64,000 nt of DNA from Porites lobata (lineage: Eukaryota > Cnidaria > Anthozoa > Scleractinia > Poritidae): positions 3,543,501-3,607,500 of the forward strand of contig CALNXK010000008.1 of assembly GCA_942486035.1 (NCBI GenBank). The letters run 5' to 3'. The position numbers and the translations under genes were made by a program. This document shows positions 1-12,022 of this stretch, piece by piece (the first letter of the stretch is position 1; each line of letters starts with the position of its first letter). The notes under the pieces were generated by a model, which saw nothing but the letters and a program-made list of their open reading frames with translations, did not search any database and was not told where the DNA came from.

Positions 1-640
1 TTATGGCTATTATTTCATTTCATTCTATTATTTCAAAATCTGCTTTTTTAGTAATTAGTTTCGCTGAGATATAAAAGCTCGGCTAAAGAACTTGCGGGCT
101 AATGGTGATGATAATTATTATTATTTATCATAAAACTAGGGAAGCAAGACAATTGTGGATTGATTGCTAGTTATCATAAATGTGCTGATATTAGGGAAGA
201 CCTCGACATGTTTGCGCGGATAATTTGCATCAGAAATATATAAAATAAAATTTCAAAATTCCTCGCAACTACTGCAAGGTTCCAGGCATTTCTATTTTGT
301 TTAGAAGAGATTAAACTGCGTGGCAGGTGCAAAAAACGCGGGGGTTTGGGGAGGGGTGGGGGAGAAAAGCGCGAAAGGGAAAAGGGAGAGGAAGTCCCTT
401 CTTTCTCTCCCCAATCCCCTCTCCCTTTTCCTTTCCCCACCCCTCCCCTTTTAAAGCCTTCGACGGAGGTTCGAAGAGGTTTACATGAATGAGAGAAGCA
501 ACTGTTAACGCCTGGTCAATTTCTAACAGTCTTCTTTTCATCAAAACAAAAAAGTTGTTAGTATTAAAATGGTTTGGACGACGGTTAAGGTAATAGACGA
601 GGGAAGCCTACGTCAATGAAAACCAACGGGTATATAGTAT
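1..640. repeat. 5'-flank block shared by family units
   Basis: This stretch aligns by eye with 38760-39340 and 60160-61740: the same AT-rich opening, a gat-rich patch, a G-rich tract, a polypurine/polypyrimidine pair and a tail ending in a sequence like 'gcctggtcaatttctaa'. In the other two places it lies just upstream (higher coordinate) of exon 1 of a minus-strand collagen-Ig-FReD gene. No gene is seen in it; the short frames are low complexity. Confidence 0.7.
340..362 (+). other. G-quadruplex-type tract
   Basis: Four runs of four or five G are separated by one to three bases, which fits the usual G4 motif. It is followed by a C/T-rich tract that could pair back with the polypurine stretch. 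Equivalent tracts occur at 39116-39140 and 61498-61522 in the same place relative to family genes. Confidence 0.55.
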
Positions 641-708
641 GATCCCGGAATGAATCGCGCACGCGGCGGTTGTCGAACGCGGAATCCGCGCAGTGGCGGT
701 CGATTTAA

Positions 709-1290
709 GGTGGCTGAACACAGTTTTGCGGGTGGTCAGCGGTAACTCGCGTGACCGCGCGTGTTTTTAATTAGACAAACAAACATGGCGGCGAAAAAGC
801 AATGGTACACAGAAGACGATTTCTCAAAATCTACTCATTAAAATTTGGTGATATTTGGCAGAATTTTTACTTTTATTGTATTTTAGCTAATAAAAACTTT
901 AAAATGGACGTTGAACAGACGAATTTCGTGACACATTTAATAATTACAATACAATTATATTATTGATTATCTAAAAGTCCGTCTGTTAAAATTTGATCAA
1001 ATAAATTTCAAATGGCAATGATTTGTTATATTAATGTGTATGCAAGTTTACAGGAAAATCTAATGAGCGAATTTTATGTAAACTGAACAAAAGTGAAATT
1101 TTAAGGTTGTATTCAATCGTTCATGTTGCCATGGAAACTATGAAAACGTCAAATTTTACCTGTCAATCAAAATCTCTCATCAGTATATTTTTCACCTGCC
1201 AAGTTTCAGCTTGTGAGCTGTAACCTTTCTCCTGCCATGATTTGGCAAATGACATACACTCACAAACTGCCAAAACTGTGTTCAGCCACC
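709..1290. mobile_element. Nonautonomous TTAA-type DNA transposon (MITE 1)
   Basis: The ends are inverted repeats beginning GGTGGCTGAACACAG on both strands, with TTAA at 705-708 and 1291-1294. The flank is the family's intergenic block, whose empty version is seen near 39420 and 61800, supporting a real insertion. TTAA targets are typical of piggyBac and Kolobok elements; which applies here is not clear. No transposase is visible. Inside, an 18-codon frame starts at 784 in a good initiation context (ATGGCGGCG) but ends at once. Confidence 0.75.
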
Positions 1291-1294
1291 TTAA

Positions 1295-3058
1295 GGTGGC
1301 TCCCTAGATTATTTACTAATAACCCTAGCTATCCAGCATACGTTACAGAACGAAATCTAGTTACTTTGTCTTTGCGATTTTGTTCACGAGATTCACCGCT
1401 AATGTTACCCATATAAGAAGGCTCCCTTATCAAGTTTCATTTTCTGGATTAAGGCCGTTGCCATGGAAACATCGCATTCTTAAACGGGCAGTAATTTCGT
1501 CATTTTTGCCCATTTTTCCTTAATATTTCTAATTTCCCGCGGTGAAATGTCTTTAAATTTGGTCACTTTATGTTAACGATATTGCTTAACATTTTAAAGT
1601 GGAGAAAACATGGGGTCGTTAAGACGGTTTTGCCAATATTTTGAAATTTGTAATTTTTCTTAGTAGAGGAGTTTAGCTCTTACAGATTTTGACAAAAAAA
1701 TGACAGCACAAAGGTACTACGACTGTTAAGACATGAGGTGATTTTTAAAAAAATTTACCGAAGGAAACGCGAGAAATTCACGGTTAATTAACTGCGCTGA
1801 CGTCACAAAAATCCGAAAAACACGCGTGGTTCGTGGTCGTATGAGCAAAACACGCGCGCGAGCCATCACGCCCGCATGCGCATAATGCACAAAGCTACTG
1901 AAAACATGTGGTTTCTTTGAAAAGTACGAAAGCGATTGTTTTGAAGCCGTTTATTAGTATTATTACGGTGAAATCTCGCCAGTAGAAAAAGGAGAGATAG
2001 CGGATTTAATTTTATACCTAGCCCGGGATGTTTTCTTCGCAGTACTTGACTATTGTAGCTAAAATTCGAACCGTGGTGGTCACTCGTGAGGATGGCGATC
2101 GTCCGGATACTTTATGGATAATTTCGACGGCGAAGTTTTTGTTTACAAGTCTGCTGTGAAAGATGGCGCCGATCTATGAATCGTACATCATGTCCTCAGC
2201 TACACGTACAAGACCGTAGGTCTCGACGGACAACTATTACTTTCGTAAAGGGTCAATCTGTGAGAAAAATTATTTCTCGTTGTGCAAAACATTTTCTAGT
2301 GCATCTTGCATGTGCGTTGAAGGACGTTTGAAACAAGAAAAAATACAAGGATGTTGGTTCGTCGATGGAAAGGTTCCTTCGATTAGGATGCAAGTTTAGA
2401 AGTGGGAAACCTTTCTTCTGATAAGTTTTTTAAAAAATGTGATAGAGTCGGCAAAACAAAAAAAAATTACACTCCCTGTAATCTCGTCTTAAAGCCACTT
2501 CTAGAATTACTTTAATCAAATCAAATGTAAGAGAAATAGAGTGACGGAGGAGCTCCGCCAGTGAAGGCAATCTTCAGTGTTTGTTTGGGATTTGGCTCGA
2601 TCTTTCAGATCTTTCCACTGACCGTGAACCAAAGGCCAGAAACAGCAACATTGCTTCCTTCTGGGTTAGTGTACTTACTTCTTTGTTTTCTTAGTAAAGT
2701 TTCCACTCACCATTCAATTCGACTATGTAACGTTTGTCTACTTTTGAAGCGAAAGAATTGATGTCTTTGGAAAATTTCTGCTTTGTCTTTACATATAATT
2801 TACTCTTATGGAGATCGATAGTGACTTGTAACTGGTGTAACATTGTCTGGTCTCATAAATGTTTGACCTACACTATATAAATCAAACTTTTTGCACAATG
2901 AGCTTCAACAGAAAGTTAATAAAGTTTTTTGGGTGGAATATTTGGAAACTGAGAGGCCATGTTTGTTTCAATTTTTGCGTGGACGTCGCGCGGATTTTAA
3001 AACTCGCGCCATACTAGTGCTCAGGCTGCGCACGGCCAATTTACTCTAGGGGGCCACC
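1295..3058. mobile_element. Nonautonomous TTAA-type DNA transposon 2
   Basis: It abuts MITE 1 and shares the TTAA at 1291-1294; the other TTAA is at 3059-3062. Terminal inverted repeats begin GGTGGCTCCCTAGA on the left and GGTGGCCCCCTAGA on the right. The intergenic block resumes immediately after 3062. About 1.76 kb long, it contains no frame resembling a transposase, so it would need enzyme supplied elsewhere. Confidence 0.7.
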
Positions 3059-3062
3059 TTAA

Positions 3063-4290
3063 CAAACCTCGCACGATCAACCGCGCTGTGTTTATTAACA
3101 AAATCACTTTGACAAGAAACCAACTTGGCCGTATCCGTTTTTGTTGGTCCGCTCCTCTGATTGGCTAGAACTCATTTGCGTATGAAAATTATGGACGTAG
3201 CTCGTCCATGAGTAAATCTCTAGTGAACTTAAAACGCGAATCCGTTGCAATTTTTTCCTTTTCCACTAAATATAACAACCAGTTTTTCCACCTTACAAAT
3301 GGTTACGCGCCCAACGCGCCCAAGACATTTTTATAGAATTTAATATAACCTCACATGTCCCAAATGGCTTGCTCAAACAACCTTTGTTCTTGCTACATAA
3401 GCACGTGCGACAGAAAGTTCAATCAGAAATTGTTATTCAAATCAAAACACTGCTCCCCGCCACATTCAAATGGGTAACTTCGGTTAAGCTGAGGAAGGTT
3501 GCTCACGTAGGAGAAAAAAGACGCTCTCGCATAAACTGGCTATCTGCCTTTCTCAACTTCACAACAAGAAAACTAACTATAAAAGCAGTTTGGAATGTTA
3601 AAACCAGCGCCTGAGGTAAATTTATTTTGAAATTATTTGTCAAAGTTAACGGTAGTTCTCTTGAAATTTGTATTCTGACCCTGAGTCCAACTTAAAATTA
3701 AGTTAAATCGTTGTCGAATGTTTTTGCTTTAAAATAAATTGTTATCAGATGAGAAATAGCGAGTACAAGCGAAGCCAAATGCTCAAGCAAAAATTTTTAT
3801 TTTGTTCGTAATTAGATTGTACATGGTCATGTACGTGGCTGTCACCAAAATAAAGGCAAAGCTCGGTGAAACGAGACATCAATGCTCAGATTAAGTCCAC
3901 ACAGCAAATCATATCTTACTCTTCATCCAAATTTATTTTGGTGACTCAGCAAGGAATTCACAAAAACGAGAAATGTGATTCACTTACTTTCCCTGCTGCA
4001 CAACATGACAGCAACATTTGACAAAGTTAATAACCTCGGCGGCAAAATGAAAAATAAGGCCATCGTAGATAATACAGAAACTGTATCCTCAAAAGCGAAT
4101 AAAGAAAAGTACCAAGAACTTAAACTTAATTCAGCGAAGATGGGAAAATGTGACTTGATACTTCTGTTACCAAAGTCTTTTAAAACATCTTTCTGGAAAC
4201 AGGCCACTGCTTGGTTTTCGCTTCCACTGGTGCAAATTCTGACGAAATAAGACGCGTGCAACCTTGCGTTAAATCATTAAATAGAGGATA
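3063..4290. other. Intergenic, no gene recognised
   Basis: 3063-3150 continues the family intergenic block (matches near 39430 and 24170). After that I see no coherent coding signal. A frame at 3369-3614 has no recognisable domain and no good start. The rest is AT-rich single-copy-looking sequence. Confidence 0.4.
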
Positions 4291-4294
4291 TTAG

Positions 4295-4423
4295 ACGGTG
4301 GCACGAAGATATGAATTTTATTTCCGAGTGGCAAAAAACAATATTTTACGAACGAGGGCAGCGAGTAAGTAAAATATTGTTTTTGCCACGAGGAAATAAA
4401 ATTCATATCTTCAAGCCGCCGTG
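4295..4423. repeat. Long hairpin (about 50-bp arms)
   Basis: Near-perfect inverted arms at about 4295-4349 and 4369-4423 surround a 19-base loop. Each arm contains GAAGATATGAATTTTATTTC or its complement. This is a transposon-like palindrome and may be one end of a larger foldback element. Confidence 0.7.
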
Positions 4424-4430
4424 TAATGTT

Positions 4431-4801
4431 CTTTTTATTATATAGACAAAAAGACATCGATAAATAATAGATTTTTATTCGCCAAAAAGTAATTGTGGCC
4501 GCTCAAATTTACAGTACAGCAATATAAGACATTGCTTACAATAATCTTGAGAAATAACATCGAGCTGAAATAGAACTCTACAATGACAAAATATAAGCAA
4601 AGCTTTGAAAAATGTGTAATTAGAATTCAAAGGACGCAAGGCGCCTACAAATTTTGGAGAAAAATTGCCGAAATTACGTCATCGATAAACTCACTTGTGA
4701 GATTATGCAAAATAAACCACTCGGGTCCCGGATGTAGTTTTTATGATTTTTACGAGTGGTATATTTTCCAGTAAAACACTCGTGTCTATATAATAAAAGG
4801 G
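4431..4801. mobile_element. Short inverted-repeat element
   Basis: The ends mirror each other: CTTTTTATTATATAGACA on the left and TGTCTATATAATAAAAG on the right, about 370 bp apart. There is no coding capacity. It adjoins the hairpin at 4295-4423 and may belong to the same insertion. Confidence 0.5.
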
Positions 4802-5635
4802 ATTATAAACAGTTAGGATTGATAATTAGACTATCAACGATTTGACTTTTAGAGTGCTGTTAAATACAGAAATAATATAATTGCGATATACAACTGTTGT
4901 AAAATAGCATTCAGTTTTCGCATTTTTCAGATGGTTTTTTTCTATTTGGCCAGACTTCGGCTAAATTACCCTGATAAAAACCAACCGACCATTTGCAATC
5001 AAATGTTGATTTTCGAACCTCCCATATGATCTAAATTTATCACGCGCGAACTCGCGCGAAAAGATTGCGGCCGAGCCTGGTTTTTAACATGGTGATGCAC
5101 CTAAGATTCTTTAATACCACAAGTGGAATAATTAAAAAATATCGTCAGCACAGCGCTGAATCAGTTTAGTGAGCTCTTTGCAAACCTTTTAGGCCTAGAA
5201 AGATTCGCAAATTTACAACTGAATTTTTTTATATATTTCCGATTTTTTTACTCCATTTAAATTCCCTTAACGTAGCTCTCTGACGCGTTTATAGAGCCTT
5301 TTCATGACTATTTCCTCAGCTTCTCATATTTTTAATTTTCAGCTCTTCGACCAGACCATCTACCTCAGAAAGACATCAGGATTAGACCAAGAAATCAGAC
5401 CACCACTGCAGTCCATCAGATCCGACCCCAGACCAAATCCACCGAACTCCCAAACCTGACCATCGTGTGACCAGACCACCAAAATCAGCCCACTGGAGTA
5501 GATCAGCTCAACAGACAACCATCCTTGACTACTCAGCTTCAAATCAGCACAGCACACCCAGCCTCGTGAAATGGTAAAGGTTAGGTGCATTCCTTATGGG
5601 TTGGGTCAAGGGGGGTATATAGAGCTCTCCATGTA
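4802..5635. other. Intergenic, nothing recognised
   Basis: AT-rich sequence with no domain-bearing frame. 5350-5575 is rich in 'agacca' and 'cagacc' motifs and looks like degenerate simple repeat. Confidence 0.4.
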
Positions 5636-5830
5636 AGGAGTAAAAATAACCCCATTTTCGGAGTTATTTTAACTCCAGACTGGGGGTAAAAAGAACTCTT
5701 TTTCAGGAGTAAAAATGACCCCAAATTTGGAGTTAAATTAGGAGTTAAAGTAACCCCCAAAAAGGGGGTTATCCTGTACCTCAAATTTTTACTCCATTTT
5801 TGGAGTTATAATAACTCCTTAAAAATTACG
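5636..5830. repeat. Degenerate array of GGAGTTAAA/AACTCC-type units
   Basis: The motif 'ggagt-aaa-at-acccc' and its mirror 'aactcc' recur about eight times in 190 bp, in both orientations. A frame on the minus strand exists only because the repeat lacks stops. The origin is unknown. Confidence 0.5.
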
Positions 5831-8192
5831 GTGCGCTTAGCAGACAAATGGCTTATTTATTCCGAGCGAAGCGCCTCGCCTCGCGTTCTCTCTGAGTAGC
5901 CTATGAATAAGCTCCAGGAGTAACCTGGTGAGAGAAATGTCCCCTCCTCACCTTCTACCCCGTAGCCTTCTCCTCGTGCTATACTCCACAAGTGAAATAG
6001 TATTTGATCACAGCATTTGCATTCGCACCTGAAGTAGCGTTGCCTGGCAACCCTAAAATGCAACCTTACGTCACAACTTGATAACGTTAGCAACTCGAGT
6101 TTCTGCCTCGCTGTGCGATCAAAAGTATTCACTGATTATGTGATTGCAAGTGAAGACTATAATTCGCTAAATATATTGAGCGTAAACATTACCCGACAAA
6201 TAAATTTGTCGCGCGTTGATCGCCGCCTCTTTCTACAAATCAGTTTTTAGAGGCTGTACCTTTTCAAAAAACTGGATTTATCCAATTAAAAATGCTACCG
6301 TAGAAATGAACCGGCAAAGGAACTTTCTTCCTATCAATAAAACCCGAGTTTTAGTAGCTATCGCAAATGTCATTTAGTCGCCTCACATGAACGACAAAAA
6401 CAGGTGCGTTATTCTTTTCAATCATGGCCCACATTTTATAACATCGACAAACTTTTCAACTTACCGAGAAGTGATCGATGGGATCGTAGATTTGTTCCAA
6501 TAAATAAAGAAAAACGAACAAGGTGAAAAGGGACTAAGTAATATATTTAAGGGGAAAATAATCTCGACGACAAACGCCGCCATACACCGGGAAAGACTGA
6601 GACTTCCCAGGTATTGTTAGCTTCTGTTTTAATCAACACTTTCATTCAGAACAAAGGATAGACACTGGCCTTTAACTTACCCAATCAGAAAGAGAGTATA
6701 CAAATGAGAAAAGGAGACGGAACTTCCATATTTTGATTGATGAGAATAAAAAACCTCTACGCATCGATCTGGCGAATTGTTCAGGTAAAATATCTTTTTT
6801 ACCGGATTAGGTTGCCTTTGAATCGTTTACTGGAGAATACAAACCGCGTTTAATGAGTCCTAAGGGTCACTGACATAACAGGGGGTGCAGTTAAGAAGAT
6901 ATCATGCAAGGAAAGGGGGGTGCACAACTGAGAGTAACAATGATTTCTCCTCCCCCTAACTCTGCAAGCTTATGAAACTAAGGAAGGAAAAAACACAGGT
7001 TTTACTTTATTTATTTATTTATTTATATCATATTATATTAATTACTATAATTTGGCAAAATTTGGGTTGGGCAGTCTTACACCAAGTACTACCCGTCGCA
7101 GGGAAGGCAGAGCCTATGCCCCCTAGGGTAGAGGTGTCCTTAAGAGGACCCCCTAGAGTAGCGGTGTCTCTAGAGGTGACCCTACATTAGAGTGTAACAT
7201 TGGGTGGACCATAAGAGGGGTCCCCTTCTGGAAGGAGAATAGGTCAGATGGTGAGTTGTACCGTCTTAGAGTAAGCAATCCGGACCTACTGCCAAGGAGG
7301 GCTGTCCCACACGCTGTGGGGTAAAGTGCAGCCCAGCGTGCACTTCCCTGTCACCAATAAGTAAGTAACAAAGTAGGATGTAGAAACACCAAGGATTTAA
7401 TTGATGAAAATATCAAGCTCTTTTTTTTGTAGACATGTAAAAATAAAAATGGTGGCAACTTTCATGAATAATAAAATAAAACAATCGAGGAGACAAAAAT
7501 AACCAACTAAAATAGAATAAAATGAAACAGCATAAGATACAAATGAAATAGAAACAGGCAGGACAAAGCACAGGCAAAACAAGCTGGGTGGGAGAGCGGG
7601 AAAAAATACAATATGCAAGTACAAGTCTACACACTTGTTTGAAGAGTAAAGCTGAAATGTGGCTAGCAAGTGCTATGAGGGATGTAACTAGGGCAAGACA
7701 GGTGAGAATCACGTGATGCTGTGGAATCATACTGGGAGCTGTGGCAACCACTTTAACAATGTAAAAGTAAAAGTACTTTAAACCAAACAATGAGCTACTG
7801 ATTATTGCACAAGTCTTGACTGCAAAGGTAAGGAGAGTAGAGTACACTGGCGACAAGTGAGGAAAGAACTAGTACTTGCTCAGGGCTCATTAACCCCAGT
7901 TTAGAGCTTAAACTTACAAAAAAATATTTTATCGAAATGTAACATCATCAGTTTTTTTTTTCAAAAGTAAAGTATGTAATTTTGGAGATAAGCTCAGTTA
8001 AGAAAATTGGAAAATAGAGAAGCAAGTGCTCTCTTTATCGGACTGCTGATTTTGAGAGAAAAAAACAATGAAATTACGTTTAAGCTTTTTAGGCAACCGA
8101 CATTTTATGGAAAACCAAAGAAAGATAAATCCAAACGTTAAATCATTTTGAACATTTAGGTTGCACTGAGGCTGTGTCGACTTTTTTTTCAG
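5831..8192. other. Intergenic with small repeats, no gene supported
   Basis: A (ttta)n microsatellite lies at about 7002-7026. A GC-richer patch at 7070-7370 stands out from its AT-rich surroundings and may be the 3' part of an unrecognised retroelement. A minus-strand frame at 7413-7856 (147 codons) is hydrophobic and rich in Phe, Tyr and Cys. It may be an AT-rich artefact, and I assign no function. Confidence 0.3.
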
Positions 8193-8381
8193 CGAGTGCA
8201 GATATACAATGCGCACGCAGCTTAGGCCATGTGTAGAGCCGGTTTGAGGTGTTAGATGTTTATCCACTTAGCGCGTCCTTTCCGAATGGTACAGACAGCA
8301 GTTACGATCCGTACGACAGTGTGCATTACAAAGACAGCGTGTTTAAAGCTAGGGGAGTAAATCCTTCTGGAGTATTTTAAG
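8193..8381 (+). pseudogene. Plus-strand coding-like relic, copy 1
   Basis: A pyrimidine run ending in cag precedes CGAGTGCAG, as at a splice acceptor. The 3' half reads NGTDSSYDPYDSVHYKDSVF and then stops; the copy at 24646 reads NGTYSNYDLYDSVYYKNSVF at the same place. About half the base differences between the two are synonymous in this frame, suggesting past coding. It sits about 1.2 kb beyond the 3' end of FReD exon A and points towards it. I do not recognise the protein. Confidence 0.4.
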
Positions 8382-9411
8382 CCTTGGAATGACGAAAACA
8401 ATGACGAAAGAAAATAACCTAGCGCCCACTAGGCCACCAAAAGTGCTTAATGCGGGTGCACATTATACGTAGCAGGACCCGGAAACCAACCGTTTAAGTG
8501 AAATATTGCAATATTTGTGGTCGGTATCAGTCTAAAGGGTACTGATATGGAGCTAAAACTAAAAAGTATATAGAAACAAATGTCATTGACAAACAATACA
8601 AAGGCAAACCTAAAGGTTACCGAAGATGCATGGAACTTTGGGATAAAATAAAAATGGATCGCTAACGATGATAACGAAGAGAAACCTTTTATGTTGACAA
8701 AATCAGTCGATATTCGTCATTCCCGGTAGAGAGGGCTGGGGCGTATGGGGACGCGTATAGTCATGCATCAAATATATTTATTGATTATAGGAGGACAAAT
8801 TACGGGAAATTTTCATTAAAATACAGGGGGCTCAAATTTGGAATAATATACCAGATGATCTGAAAACATTAAAAACATATTATTCATTTAAGAAAGGAGT
8901 GCAAAATCAAAGTAATTAAATTCATTAAGATAGATTAATTAATTAATATATAAGTAATATTTTCGTGCAAATCCCGTGCTGTTATTTACAATATATTTAC
9001 ATTTGATATTCATCTGCTATTTTCACTGGACTTAATTTGTACCAAGGGGATCTTCCTAGAAAACCTCAATAGGGCTTGCTGAGATCTCCTGCCAGTATAT
9101 TGCAGGGTAATATTATAACAGATAACGTACAAGTAATAAGAACAGCTGTAAAAATGTAATTTATAATGGACAAATAAAATGAGAATAGACAAGAGTTTGG
9201 AGTCGAGAATGAAATCGGTCAGGTCACTTGCGATGAAATAGAAGTTAAACATGTACAGAACAAAAAGTACCAAAAGCAGCGTGTTAGAGTATCAGGACAC
9301 ATCAAGTCACGACTGAAATCTAAATTTTCATCTACTACCAGCAATGCTAACTGTACGTGTTCGGCGTTGCAAATCTGATCCTATAACCTATATTTTTTTG
9401 TTAAAACTACC

Positions 9412-9417
9412 TTTATT
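9412..9417 (-). promoter_or_regulatory. Candidate polyadenylation signal for gene A
   Basis: The minus strand reads AATAAA about 155 bases past the stop codon of the FReD exon. This is a single motif in AT-rich DNA, so support is weak. Confidence 0.3.
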
Positions 9418-9570
9418 GATAAAAGTGCATTCAAAATACTATAAACCAGTCTCTTATTTCTTGAGAACCTTTGAACGATTGATTTTTAACATAACATAAT
9501 TTTTACTGAAGGAAGGTAACCATAAGCTATACCCGACACCCAGGCCGTTTTTTGTAACAAAACAAGTTCA

Positions 9571-10721
9571 TCATGCCTGTCCATAACATTTGAGTTTGCC
9601 TATTGTGTGATAACCTTCCTCATTTGAAGCATTTAAGTCTCCCAGTCTGATCTGAGTCACAGGAAGAGCAGACTTATCTGTCAGTAGACCGCTGTCCTCT
9701 CTCCAGCCGGCTGACGAGGATTGATAATCACAGTTACACTTTTCACCATTCAAGCAGGAGTTTGTTAATCCGCATGCGCACATGTTGTTGTAGCCTGTAG
9801 CTCCACCCCAGTAGTTCACGCGTGTTCCGTTACTTGACACCCACCACGCGAATTTATGCGCAATGAAACGTACGTCATTATTGCATTCAAACTTGATAAA
9901 CTGTTCACACTTCTGTGAGACTCGAGTGAGTGCTGCCAACTGAGCTGTGCTAACTCCAGTGTAAGTCACATCTTTACTGTAACAACCGGCACCACCACAT
10001 CCAGGAATGTTACCAACATGTGTTCTACTCTCACTGTCGTGACTTATGACTGTCACGCCAACTCCTCCCTTGTCACTCATGTCACAATACACACTGAACG
10101 GAGTCACGCCTCCTTTGCCATCGGGGTCAATAATATAACTACCTGAAGAGCTTCCACTGCGGCCTGATTTTATACTGCTACAGGAGAAAGGTTTGTTGTA
10201 CACTTCAACAACAGAAGTCGTCTCAACAGAACGAAGTGCGTTCTTGGCCACGCAAGAATATGTTCCGGCATCGCTTGTAACTACGCTCCTGAGGAGCAAA
10301 GTTCCATTTGAATAAATCAAGTGGCTGTGAGGTAAGCCTTTTCCAGTTCTTTTCCACGTGATCTCAGTGTTACCTTTGGCGGCACAATTTAACAGCAAGT
10401 TACTTGACTGTGATACAGTAACTTTCAGGGGAGGAGTAAGGGTAAATGTGAGCCTGTCAATCACTATCAATTGAGCAACAACGGAGTCCTGTCCAAGAAA
10501 ATTCTTTGCTGAACACACGTAATCACCCTTGTCAGTTTTGGTTATATTGCGAATCGTCAAGTTTCCATCGACTACTGCAGTCTTCCCTTTTGGTAAGGAA
10601 CCAAACGCTCTTCGCCACGTGATGGTTGGTAGTGGCAGGCCAGTAGCTTGGCACGGAAAGATCACGTTTTCCCCTACTTCAGCGACAATAGATGAGGGTT
10701 TTTGAGTGATTAAGGCAGCAA
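9571..10721 (-). CDS. Gene A terminal exon: Ig2-Ig3-fibrinogen-like domain
   Basis: This 1151-bp exon opens after ...ctacAG with a phase-1 boundary (VAALITQ) and ends ...KLKCYGQA-stop. It encodes two I-set Ig domains, each with the Cys pair, Trp and DxGxYxC motif. A domain of about 190 residues like the fibrinogen-like module of CASPR/neurexin-IV follows (YIIDPDGKGGV, FSVYCDMSDKGG, AWWVS, CNCDYQ, LPVTQIRLGDL). No frameshift is seen. The family's collagen exon is missing upstream; only a relic lies at 23573-24050. The nearest upstream minus-strand exons are EGF exons, also phase 1, so this may be the 3' end of a PAN-EGF-Ig-FReD hybrid gene. A product in extracellular binding or recognition is inferred from domains only. 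Confidence 0.85.
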
Positions 10722-10911
10722 CTGTAGATTTATCAGAACAAACATACATGCAATTAGCCAACGAAAAAAGATTAAAGCGAAAACAGAAAATTCTGGGAAA
10801 AGGTGTCCGAATTTTCATTCGAACCTTTATCCACCCTTGACATGATTTATCGTTACTTAGGTTGCCTCGAAGCTGTACAACAGTCCAACTTCGTTTCTAT
10901 TTGCTTAAAAC

Positions 10912-11262
10912 TATGGCGTACGATCCCCACCAAAATTCATGGTTTGAATTTTAAATTGCTTAATTAAATTTTCAACTTCAACACTTGAATTTTAAAGCTA
11001 AATTCAAAATTATATTTTACACTCTTCCTTTAGAATTCACTCATTGGAAAGCGTTTTTACACTTCTCTTTAAGCTTAATTTTGAACTTATTTGACCTTGT
11101 TCGCTGTACATTTTCAACTCGACAAACAAATTTTTATACACTGCTACTTTTTATTAGTTTTGATGCCTGAACCAGTACTCTACATTTGACTGAGATGCCA
11201 ATTTTGCGTTCGATACTCACTCGCCGCATGTTGCCAGTCACCGTGTGAAATTTCAAACTCAA
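10912..11262. repeat. Dispersed repeat R1, copy 1
   Basis: It matches the reverse complement of about 18100-18378, including a shared TTTTGATGCCTGAACCAG stretch and the ends near 'cactcgccgc'. It contains repeated 'tttcaact' motifs. There is no coding capacity; this is probably a MITE-like element. Confidence 0.65.
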
Positions 11263-11952
11263 CGACGTATATTTTCAACTCAACTTTTGAATTTTTGTTT
11301 ACGCTTCAGTGATCACTGGTCGAGGCAAAAGAAGTCTTTGTGGGGGTGGGAGATGGCGACCTATCGACCTCCTCCCCCAACTCTTTCGCTAGGCAACACA
11401 CCACCTCAAGCCAAAATACTGCTTGCTCTGTTAAAACGTAAAGCTTTTTAATTCAAAGATTTTCTTTTGTCCGTGAATGCGATGATTTCCTGCAATGTTT
11501 CGTCACTCCCAGATCGTTAGTGTTCTTTGCAGAATATTAAATTCTCATGGATAGTGATTTATAGATCCAAATTTTATATATAGAATGAATTGCAGCTTAA
11601 AATGAAGCCACATCAACTGTGGACAATATGCATTGTGTAGTTTAAGAAAATATCCATACCTCCTTCCCAAGACGGAGGGCACTTTTGCTTTAGACCCCCT
11701 GAGCGCCACCCCCCCCGGAATTTCTGTAATTTTCGAACTTGGTTAGGCACCCCTTGGAAATAATATTTCCGCTGTTGCACACCATAGTGTTATCAGGTTT
11801 TCCGACAGAACAACAACAGAATTCTGATGCTCTTTAGTTGGAGAGACTTGTTTCCCTTAAAATTTCAGTTTTATTTCAATTGCTGTAGGAATTAATTTGT
11901 TCAGGTACTAAACTGTATGCAATACAATTAGCTGGACAAGCTTGACCAGCAG
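11263..11952. other. Spacer, nothing recognised
   Basis: No domain-bearing frame and no clear repeat ends. A poly-C run lies near 11709-11718. Confidence 0.4.
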
Positions 11953-12022
11953 TCTGCTACACGGCCGTTTTTAGTGTCGTCTGGGACTCCTCGACAACAC
12001 TACTAAAAACGGCTGTGTAGCA
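11953..12022. repeat. Imperfect hairpin
   Basis: Inverted arms of about 28 bases contain GCTACACGGCCGTTTTTAGT on one side and the near-complement on the other, with a 13-base loop. The segment 'cttgaccagc' occurs on both sides. It is likely a short inverted-repeat transposon remnant. Confidence 0.65.

Noticed and set aside
174..544. Two minus-strand frames of 77 and 88 codons
   Set aside because: Both run through the polypurine/polypyrimidine tract and share no domain.
7413..7856. 147-codon hydrophobic minus-strand frame
   Set aside because: The composition follows from AT-rich DNA, and no known family, splice sites or homologue in the window supports it.
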